Positions 44,256 to 50,800 of a stretch of DNA of 64,000 bases are shown here, in pieces. The notes under the pieces are model-generated. The model did not search any database. It worked only from the letters and a program-made list of their open reading frames with translations, and had not been told where the DNA came from. The translations under genes and the position numbers were made by a program. The DNA is from Sandaracinobacteroides sp041675905. Lineage in GTDB: Bacteria; Pseudomonadota; Alphaproteobacteria; Sphingomonadales; Sphingomonadaceae. The stretch covers positions 1 to 64,000 of the forward strand of contig JBAYSX010000008.1 in the NCBI GenBank assembly GCA_041675905.1, in the 5' to 3' direction. Numbering within the stretch: position 1 is the first letter of the stretch; every line of letters starts with the position of its first letter.

Positions 44256-44635
44256 GGCGTTTATCTCCCTAAAATATATGTATTTTTTACTTGGTTGATG
44301 CCGCGTTTGGACACGTTCGCAAGTTTGCGCTGCCCGACATGGTTTTACAAATGGAATATCGATGAAATCCTGCGCATGTGACCTTGCAGGCTGGCCCTGT
44401 GGTTTTGATGCATCGGTGGTTTGTCCCGTCCCGCGCCGGTCATCGCGATGCGCGCTGCCGGATTTTTCCTCACCCTTCCGCTTCGGACTACCATGGCGTT
44501 TTTCCATTTACAACGTTGTTGTATAAAAATTTGGAGTTTATGGATGCTTCTGTGGCGATGGGAGTCTCACGGAAAAGTCGACATGGGCGGGGTCCGGTCA
44601 GTCGCGCCACTGAAACATCAGGAGGAGGTATATAA
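44256..44635. other. Divergent intergenic region between receptor 1 and SnoaL 2
   Basis: 380 nt without a supported gene. It must contain the promoters of the receptor (minus) and the SnoaL gene (plus). One clear palindrome is at 44509-44523. Short frames here have no ribosome-binding site. Confidence 0.5.
44509..44523. promoter_or_regulatory. Palindromic candidate operator TACAAC-GTT-GTTGTA
   Basis: A perfect 6-bp inverted repeat with 3-nt spacer, in an AT-rich patch 113 nt ahead of the SnoaL start. A similar but single half-site, TACAAC at 50750-50755, lies upstream of receptor 2. A TetR-family regulator is encoded 700 nt away; pairing of site and protein is inference. Confidence 0.45.
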
Positions 44636-45085
44636 ATGGCGAGAATTTCGGTGCCGCTGGAGGAAAAAAATGCGCTGGAAGAAGCGCTGATCAACTATTG
44701 CACGATGGTGGATTCGCTATCGGATATCGATGGAATCGTTGACTGCTTCACGGAAGATGCCCTGCTGGATCTTTCTGGCCTGAAGCTGGATGTCTATCGG
44801 GGTGCAGATCGTATCCGCGAATTTTATACGCGGGTGTTCAAGGACATGAGTCATCATATGCATATGATGACCAACTTCCGGGTAACGGCCTATGATGGTG
44901 CGACGGCCAGCGTCTATGCCTATGTTGCCGGTATGGGACGGTCGCAGGCCGGCATCGATGTACTGGTTTATGTTTATTATGATCTGGATTTGAGGAAGTG
45001 TGCCGATGGCATATGGCGGTTCAGCCGGTTTTACGAAGCGCCGCAATTGCCTATGCCTTCATCTGTAACTGAAGTTCACGGGTAA
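44636..45085 (+). CDS. SnoaL-like (NTF2-fold) protein 2
   Basis: 149 aa with a strong AGGAGG ahead of ATG 44636. Clear paralogue of SnoaL 1: MVDSLSDIDGIVDCFTEDALLDLSGLKLD, HHMHMMTNF and the DVLVYVYYDLDLRK core line up with it. It is the likely first gene of the plus-strand group that includes the regulator and dehydrogenase. As an NTF2-fold protein it may bind or isomerise a hydrophobic metabolite. Confidence 0.85.
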   Translation: MARISVPLEEKNALEEALINYCTMVDSLSDIDGIVDCFTEDALLDLSGLKLDVYRGADRIREFYTRVFKDMSHHMHMMTNFRVTAYDGATASVYAYVAGMGRSQAGIDVLVYVYYDLDLRKCADGIWRFSRFYEAPQLPMPSSVTEVHG

Positions 45086-45195
45086 AATTTGCGATACTCG
45101 GGGCCGAAGGGTCCGGAGTATTCACATGAGATACGGCTGCGAGTAATCAATCGGCCATATCATTATTGGCATATTCTTTTTCAGGGAGTTGGTGA

Positions 45196-45810
45196 TTGCC
45201 GAGGAAGGTGGATCACAATGAGCGGCGTGCGGCTATCGCTAACGTTGTGGAGAAGCTGGTATTCGAGCGCGGCATTGAAGCGCTAACAATTCGGGATGTC
45301 GCAAAAGAACTCGGATACAGCACCACGATCGTTTCACACTATTTCAGTAGTAAACTGGAAATGCTCCTTTTTACGCATCAGACTTCCAGAAGTCGCGCGG
45401 AGAAGACTCTGCGGGAAGCGATCGACGAGGAAACCGATCTGCTGGAGTGTCTGGAAGTGCTTCTGCCCATCAGCAAGGAGCGCTGGCGGGACTGGCATAC
45501 GTGGTTTGCGTTCTGGGGCATGGCGCCGGAAGACCCATCGGTCAGCGATGAGTGGCGAACCGGCACATCCGAAGCGAACATGCTGTTCGCCAGACTCGTG
45601 CAGCGCGCCCAGGCGAAGGGCCAGATTTCCATGGATGTGGACGCCCGGGCGGCTGCAACGGAAATACAGATTTATATAAACGGGATAGCGTCGCTGGTCG
45701 CACAGGATAGAAAATCCTGGCCCGCAGATCGTCAAAAGGATTTGTTGCGACATCTGCTTTCGGCTCGATTGCTGGCGGCTGCACCGCCCGCCTGTCCCGT
45801 TTCAGGGTAG
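45196..45810 (+). CDS. TetR/AcrR family transcriptional regulator
   Basis: 204 aa. The N-terminal helix-turn-helix is ALTIRDVAKELGYSTTIVSHYF (about 29-50), the usual TetR DNA-binding region. The rest is the ligand-binding/dimerisation helical domain. The start is TTG 45196, supported by CAGGGAG 8 nt upstream; there is no ATG in frame near the conserved start. It probably represses the surrounding catabolic and uptake genes and is released by a substrate or CoA-type ligand. Confidence 0.88.
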   Translation: MPRKVDHNERRAAIANVVEKLVFERGIEALTIRDVAKELGYSTTIVSHYFSSKLEMLLFTHQTSRSRAEKTLREAIDEETDLLECLEVLLPISKERWRDWHTWFAFWGMAPEDPSVSDEWRTGTSEANMLFARLVQRAQAKGQISMDVDARAAATEIQIYINGIASLVAQDRKSWPADRQKDLLRHLLSARLLAAAPPACPVSG

Positions 45811-45873
45811 CCTGCTTTCCCAAAAAGGTTATTCTGTCGCAGTCCTGATGGCTTTTGGAAAGGATGCATATCC

Positions 45874-46950
45874 ATGTCCGGGAAGATGAAAGCGGCGATA
45901 TTCGTTGAAAAGAACAGAATCGTGCTGGATGAAAAGCCGATACCGGATGTGGGGCCGCTCGATGCGCTGATGCGCATCACCACCACCACGATCTGTGGCA
46001 CCGATATTCATATTCTGAAAGGCGAATACCCGGTCGAAAAAGGGCTGACGATTGGACATGAACCGGTCGGCGTGATCGAGAAACTCGGTTCCGCGGTGGG
46101 GGGTTATGAAGAGGGCCAGCGGGTAATTGCAGGGGCCATCACGCCTTCCGGTCACAGCTATGCCTGCCTGTGCGGCTGCGCATCACAAGACGGGCCGGGC
46201 ACGAAACATGGCTTCAAGGCGATGGGCGGCTGGAAATTCGGCAACACCATCGACGGCTGCCAGGCGGAATATGTGCTGGTGAAGGACGCGATGGCCAATC
46301 TCAGCCCGGTGCCCGCGCACCTCAGCGACGAGGAAGTGCTGATGTGCCCGGACATCATGTCGACGGGTTTTTCCGGAGCCGAACGCGGCGGCGTCAGGAT
46401 CGGCGATATGGTCGCGGTGTTTGCCCTCGGCCCGATCGGCTTGTGCGCGGTGGCCGGCGCGAAACTGATGGGCGCGACTACGATCATCGGCGTCGATACG
46501 GTGCCCGAACGCATGGCGGTCGCCAAACAACTGGGGGCCGATCATGTGGTTGATTTCAAGGCCGGCGATCCGGTCGAACAGATCATGGCGCTGACTGATG
46601 GCCGGGGCGTGGATGTGGCCATCGAGGCCCTTGGCACGCAGGGCACATTCGAATCCAGCCTGCGTGTGTTGCGGCCGGGCGGCACGCTGTCGAGCCTCGG
46701 TGTATATTCCAGCGATCTGAAAATCCCGCTCGGCGCTTTTGCAGCGGGCCTGGGAGACACGCGCATCGTCACCACCCTCTGCCCCGGCGGCAAGGAGCGC
46801 ATGCGGCGACTGATGGAAGTCTGCGGCTCCGGACGACTGGACCTGAAACCACTGGTGACGCATCGGTTCAAGCTGGACGATATCGAGGAGGCCTACGATC
46901 TTTTCGGCAACCAGCGCGACGGGGTGCTGAAGGTGGCGATTACGCCCTGA
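45874..46950 (+). CDS. Zinc-dependent alcohol dehydrogenase (isopropanol-dehydrogenase-like)
   Basis: Medium-chain dehydrogenase, 358 aa. Catalytic zinc ligands are Cys41 (CGTDIH), His62/Glu63 (GHE) and the Asp of MCPDIMSTGFSGAE; the GLGPIG-type NAD motif reads ALGPIGLCAVAGAKLMG. The structural-zinc loop is replaced by YACLCGCAS. It resembles secondary-alcohol dehydrogenases. In this cluster it could oxidise an alcohol made by one of the oxygenases. Cofactor (NAD or NADP) not determined. Confidence 0.88.
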   Translation: MSGKMKAAIFVEKNRIVLDEKPIPDVGPLDALMRITTTTICGTDIHILKGEYPVEKGLTIGHEPVGVIEKLGSAVGGYEEGQRVIAGAITPSGHSYACLCGCASQDGPGTKHGFKAMGGWKFGNTIDGCQAEYVLVKDAMANLSPVPAHLSDEEVLMCPDIMSTGFSGAERGGVRIGDMVAVFALGPIGLCAVAGAKLMGATTIIGVDTVPERMAVAKQLGADHVVDFKAGDPVEQIMALTDGRGVDVAIEALGTQGTFESSLRVLRPGGTLSSLGVYSSDLKIPLGAFAAGLGDTRIVTTLCPGGKERMRRLMEVCGSGRLDLKPLVTHRFKLDDIEEAYDLFGNQRDGVLKVAITP

Positions 46951-46978
46951 TTGCAGCCACACACCCTGAAGGCTGTTT

Positions 46979-46998
46979 TGTGAAACAAATGTTTCACA
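46979..46998. promoter_or_regulatory. Palindromic candidate operator TGTGAAAC-N4-GTTTCACA
   Basis: A perfect 8-bp inverted repeat with an AAAT spacer, between the dehydrogenase and the Rieske operon, just upstream of a predicted -35 box. It is symmetrical enough to be a dimeric regulator site, possibly for the TetR protein at 45196. It is not a Crp site: the TGTGA and TCACA halves are 10 nt apart rather than 6. Confidence 0.6.
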
Positions 46999-47004
46999 TG
47001 ATCA

Positions 47005-47033
47005 TTGGCTGGCAATGTGGCTATTGCTACACA
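47005..47033 (+). promoter_or_regulatory. Possible promoter of the Rieske operon
   Basis: TTGGCT (47005-47010) and TACACA (47028-47033) are 17 nt apart, 7 nt after the palindrome. Both boxes are imperfect. A start near 47040 would place the small frame at 47078 first in the message. Confidence 0.4.
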
Positions 47034-47077
47034 CTCTCCCCAGAGCGCATCGAATCGCGCCATTCGGGAGGAATGCC

Positions 47078-47209
47078 ATGGCCATTGTCGATCCGGTCGA
47101 AGACCGGCTTGCCGTTCGTGCACTGTCACGCAGCGCGATGCCGATGGCGGGGCCGCCTGCCGGGCCAATGACAGCCATTGTCGCACAGCTGTCGCTTGCC
47201 GCCGCTTGA
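47078..47209 (+). CDS. Possible 43-aa leader peptide
   Basis: GGGAGGA stands just before ATG 47078. The frame MAIVDPVEDRLAVRALSRSA continues as a small Ala/Met/Pro-rich peptide to 47209, ending 50 nt before the Rieske gene. The peptide matches no family I know. It may be a real small protein, a leader that tunes translation, or chance. Confidence 0.35.
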   Translation: MAIVDPVEDRLAVRALSRSAMPMAGPPAGPMTAIVAQLSLAAA

Positions 47210-47259
47210 GGACGCGGCTTCCTTTCCAGCGCGCCTGACCCGGTTACAGGAGATCTTTC

Positions 47260-48627
47260 ATGAGCGAAATAACACCCTTTTCCAGCTCGATCGCCGAACG
47301 CTTTGTCAACGAGATATTTCCGGCCCGGTACAAGTCCGGCGCGTTGAAAAGCGAGCGTTATACATCGCGCGATTTTGCCGATGCCGAATGGGAAAACGTC
47401 TTTACCAAGACCTGGCTGGTGGTTGGCCGCACGAACGAAGTCCCCGAGGAAGGCGATTATATCACCCACGAAATCGGTCCCGAGACCTTTCTGATCGTCA
47501 GGCAGGCAGATGGCAGTGTGCGTGCCTTCTATAATGTCTGCCAGCATCGCGGGAACCGGCTGGTCCATGCCAAAGAGGGCAGTCAGCCGTCTTTTACCTG
47601 CGATTATCACAGCTGGAAGTGGGGCATCGACGGGTCCTTGCTTTCCGTGCAGGACGAGGGGGATTTCTCGCAAGGGACGCCGTGTGGCCGCGTGCGGTTG
47701 GCAGAAGTCCGGTGTGAGGTGTTCAAGAGCTTCATCTTCATCAACATGGATGACGAGGCCGTCGATCTCAAAACCTATCTGGGCCCGATCTGGGACCGCT
47801 GGCAGGCTTATCCGGTTGAGGAGATGGTCCGCGTTCAGGCGCTGTCGATCCGCCTCCCCAGCAACTGGAAAGGGCTGATCGACAACTTCAGCGAAGTCTA
47901 TCATTTCGCCACGGTCCACGGATCGTTCCTGGGATACCTGGAAGACGATTACCGTGACATCAATTGCTCGGTGTTCGATGAAGGACACACCATGCTGAAC
48001 ATGAAAGCGGGGGTGCCTTCCGCGCGCCATCTGGCTTCGGCTATGGCGCCAATCAGCGATCAGCTTGCCGCCGAACTGCGCCAATGGGATCTCGACCCGA
48101 CGGATTTCGTGGCGGACCCAACAGCAACCCGCGCCGCGCTGCAGCGCCAGAGGCGCAAGCTTGGCCCGTCGCGGGGGCATCACCACTATGAAAACATGAC
48201 AGATAGCCAGCTGACCGACAGCCATCACTATACCATCTTCCCCAACATTGCCGCCGGGATGCTGGCCGATGGCATCCTGTTCCACCGCCTGCGCCCGCAC
48301 GCGACGGACCCGCAGCAGTGCTATTACGACGTACATTATTACGCATTCGGAGAGGATACGTTCACGCGCATTTCTACGTCGGAAGGCGGCAGCGGTGGCA
48401 AGCGTGAAGATGTTCCGATCGAGGAACTGAACTACGGAGATCGCAGCCTCGGTGAATTGCTCGACGGAGATGTCGCCACAATGGTCGGGCAGCAGGCTGG
48501 TTGGCGTTCACGCGGGTACAGGGGCGGAGAGCTTTCAGACCAGGAGTTCCGGCTCGCATTCTTTCACTACATGATTGATCGCTACATCGCCGGATACCGG
48601 CCCGGGCGGAAGGAACAGGGGCGATGA
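47260..48627 (+). CDS. Rieske non-haem iron oxygenase, alpha subunit type
   Basis: 455-aa oxygenase component. The Rieske [2Fe-2S] ligands are C94 and H96 (CQHRG) and C114 and H117 (CDYHSW). The mononuclear iron site has H215 and H220 (SEVYHFATVH), with a probable Asp in QQCYYDVHYY (D357). The bridging residue at position 212 is Glu where the common form is Asp, as in carnitine-oxygenase-like proteins. No reductase, ferredoxin or beta subunit lies nearby, so electrons must come from elsewhere. Coupled to the next gene by ATGA. Confidence 0.93.
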   Translation: MSEITPFSSSIAERFVNEIFPARYKSGALKSERYTSRDFADAEWENVFTKTWLVVGRTNEVPEEGDYITHEIGPETFLIVRQADGSVRAFYNVCQHRGNRLVHAKEGSQPSFTCDYHSWKWGIDGSLLSVQDEGDFSQGTPCGRVRLAEVRCEVFKSFIFINMDDEAVDLKTYLGPIWDRWQAYPVEEMVRVQALSIRLPSNWKGLIDNFSEVYHFATVHGSFLGYLEDDYRDINCSVFDEGHTMLNMKAGVPSARHLASAMAPISDQLAAELRQWDLDPTDFVADPTATRAALQRQRRKLGPSRGHHHYENMTDSQLTDSHHYTIFPNIAAGMLADGILFHRLRPHATDPQQCYYDVHYYAFGEDTFTRISTSEGGSGGKREDVPIEELNYGDRSLGELLDGDVATMVGQQAGWRSRGYRGGELSDQEFRLAFFHYMIDRYIAGYRPGRKEQGR

Positions 48628-49475
48628 TCGATCCCGGCGCGCAGCGACGCGCTCTGGCCGAGGACGGGGCAATCCATATCCCGGGTCTGATTCCGCCCGG
48701 GATGCTGCCAACACTGGCAGCTATTTTCGACTGGAGCATCGCCAACCCGAGCAACAATGCTCATAACTTCGAGCCTACGCCTGCCAGCCCGGGGCGCTTT
48801 TATGCTGACATCAACAATCCGATGATCCCGCGCGGCGGCTCGCCTTATGACGCCTTGCTTGTGGAATCGCATTTGGGCGATGTCCTGAAAGAATTATGGG
48901 GCTCGCGCGCTATCTGGTTCCTCTATGAGCAGGTCCTGCTGAAAGAGGGCGGCGCAACGCGACGGACACCATGGCATCAGGATTCATCATACCTGCCGAT
49001 CAAGGGAGACATGATCGCAGTGATCTGGATTACACTGGAGGAAACACCGGCAGAAAACGCACTGGAATTCGTTCAGGCTTCGCATCGCGGTCCTTTATAT
49101 GACGGCAGCGCCTTTGACCCTGCCGACGATACAGTCCCGGTATATGGGGACGGATCGATGCCGCGCTTGCCCGATATCGAAGCGGATCGCGGCAAATGGC
49201 CGATCCTGTCATGGGATGTGCAGCCCGGCGATGCACTGGTCTTTCATCCGGCGACGCTCCATGGCGGTGCACCGACCCGGGCCGGATATCGCCGCCGCAC
49301 GCTGTCGCTGCGCTTCTTCGGTGAGGATGCAACCTATCAGCCACGCTCTGCCAATGGCGTGCGGGGCATAGGCATCGAAGGCGAAACAATCTGGGACAAG
49401 CTCGGGAAGTGCCTCAAGCCCGGCGATCCACTGCGGCACTCTGATTTTTTACAGGTGCGCTACGCCACGGACTGA
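48624..49475 (+). CDS. Phytanoyl-CoA dioxygenase (PhyH) family protein
   Basis: Fe(II)/2-oxoglutarate-dependent oxygenase, 283 aa. The facial triad is H118 and D120 (HQDSSY) and H213 (TLHGG), with an Arg at about 224-230 to bind 2-oxoglutarate (YRRRTLSLR). PhyH-type enzymes hydroxylate alpha to a carbonyl or on terpenoid and lipid scaffolds. The ATG overlaps the Rieske stop (ATGA), strongly suggesting both oxygenases act on one pathway. Confidence 0.9.
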   Translation: MIDPGAQRRALAEDGAIHIPGLIPPGMLPTLAAIFDWSIANPSNNAHNFEPTPASPGRFYADINNPMIPRGGSPYDALLVESHLGDVLKELWGSRAIWFLYEQVLLKEGGATRRTPWHQDSSYLPIKGDMIAVIWITLEETPAENALEFVQASHRGPLYDGSAFDPADDTVPVYGDGSMPRLPDIEADRGKWPILSWDVQPGDALVFHPATLHGGAPTRAGYRRRTLSLRFFGEDATYQPRSANGVRGIGIEGETIWDKLGKCLKPGDPLRHSDFLQVRYATD

Positions 49476-49503
49476 CACAGTATCCAAAAAAGGGGAGAGC
49501 CGA

Positions 49504-49971
49504 ATGAACGATCCTGAATGGAAGGCGATCGACGCGATCAAGTCTCTCAAGGCCCGCTATTTCCGTTTCCTGGACAGCAAGAATTACGGTGGGCTGGATA
49601 CCATCTTCACCGACGACGCTGTGATCGACGTACGCGGCTCGACCACCCCGGGTGACGGGGAAGGTCCGGCGGTTGCGGGCCTCGACGACGAGGTTATGAC
49701 CGGGCGCCAGTTCAAACAGTTCTTCCGCACCGGCATCGGCCATCTGGTGACGGTCCACCATGGTCATATGCCGGAAATCGTTCTGGAAACAGCAGATACG
49801 GCCCGCGCCATCTGGGCATTCGAGGATCATCTCTGGTTTCCTGGCGGCAGTCCGTTCCGCAAAATGCATGGATGGGGACATTATCACGACCGTTATGTCC
49901 GCACAGACATCGGCTGGCAGGTTTCGGCTATGAAAATCACCCGCATCAGAACGGAAACGCTGCCATGGTAG
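49504..49971 (+). CDS. SnoaL-like (NTF2-fold) protein 3
   Basis: 155 aa, 28 nt after PhyH and preceded by AGGGGAGAG. The start ARYFRFLDSKNYGGLDTIF and TVHHGHMPEIVLE, WAFEDHLWFPGG and GWGHYHDRYVRTD segments fit the SnoaL_4 type, rich in His at the pocket. It differs clearly from proteins 1 and 2. Possible role: isomerase or dehydratase acting on the product of the upstream oxygenases. Confidence 0.84.
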   Translation: MNDPEWKAIDAIKSLKARYFRFLDSKNYGGLDTIFTDDAVIDVRGSTTPGDGEGPAVAGLDDEVMTGRQFKQFFRTGIGHLVTVHHGHMPEIVLETADTARAIWAFEDHLWFPGGSPFRKMHGWGHYHDRYVRTDIGWQVSAMKITRIRTETLPW

Positions 49972-50003
49972 GCTAACGTCCGTCCGGTCTTAGAATCAAT
50001 AAT

Positions 50004-50216
50004 ATGGGAGGAAGGGTGGACCTTGAACTGCGAAACAAGCAGGTGGTGATCAGCACCAACTTGTTGCAACGCATGATCGGCGAGTGCGCGCGCCCTTGCG
50101 GTGCATTTGACCCCGTTTCCCAAATCCATGGCCGCAAAGCCAGCCACGAGACGATGGGGCTGCCTTTTTCAATACCGAATTCACGAACGACAGGGAGAAT
50201 GGATCACCATGGATGA
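50004..50216 (+). CDS. Possible small protein, 66-70 aa
   Basis: A frame between SnoaL 3 and 4 that overlaps the latter's start by 8 nt. GGGAGGAAG sits just before a GTG at 50016, and an ATG at 50004 is also available. The peptide has mixed composition (LELRNKQVVISTNLLQRMIG) but no recognised domain. It may be a translated leader or a gene fragment. Confidence 0.3.
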   Translation: MGGRVDLELRNKQVVISTNLLQRMIGECARPCGAFDPVSQIHGRKASHETMGLPFSIPNSRTTGRMDHHG

Positions 50217-50736
50217 GCGGGAACGCAAAATCAGCCAACTGATCGACAGTAACGAAATTTATGCCGTGATTGCACGGTATTGCCGCGGTGTGGACAGGGG
50301 TGATGTCGACCTCATTCGCTCGGTCTATCATGAAGATGCGACCGACGATCATGGCATGTTCAAGGGCCTCGGCGTGGATTTTGCTCCCTGGATCGTGGAC
50401 TGGAATCGCACCAACATACGGCTGTCGCAGCATTTTATCGGCAACTTCCTCTGCGAGGTCGATGGCGACGTGGCGTTCACGGAAACCTACTGTATTTCCT
50501 TCAGCGAAGATTTCAACGGTAACAACGCCACCGTTTACAATCGCTATATTGATCGTTTCGAGAGAAGGAACGGTGAGTGGAAGATAGCATCGCGCGTTTG
50601 CGTACTCGATCTGACCCGCATCGATCCCGTTACGCCATCGTTCGGAGATGTCCCGGGGTGGGATTTCAAATGGGGTACGGCTGATCGCAACGACCCCTCA
50701 TATAGTGAAGGTTCGCATTCTATTTTCAAGAATTAA
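50209..50736 (+). CDS. SnoaL-like (NTF2-fold) protein 4
   Basis: 175 aa from ATG 50209, with CAGGGAG 12 nt upstream. NEIYAVIARYCRGVDRGDVDLIRSVYHEDATDDHG is the hallmark start of the SnoaL_4 group, followed by SQHFIGNFLCEVDGDVAFTETYCISF and a C-terminal Arg-rich strand. The active-site His and Asp candidates are in HEDATDDHG. It ends 64 nt ahead of receptor 2. The family includes steroid- and aromatic-pathway proteins of unknown chemistry. Confidence 0.86.
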   Translation: MDERERKISQLIDSNEIYAVIARYCRGVDRGDVDLIRSVYHEDATDDHGMFKGLGVDFAPWIVDWNRTNIRLSQHFIGNFLCEVDGDVAFTETYCISFSEDFNGNNATVYNRYIDRFERRNGEWKIASRVCVLDLTRIDPVTPSFGDVPGWDFKWGTADRNDPSYSEGSHSIFKN

Positions 50737-50800
50737 ATAAAATAAATTATACAACTGTTTTTAAATAAAAATATCAGCAATTAGACCGGGAGAGTGGATA

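Noticed and set aside
46979..46998. Crp/FNR-type site
   Set aside because: The TGTGA/TCACA half-sites are 10 nt apart instead of 6, so it does not fit Crp spacing.
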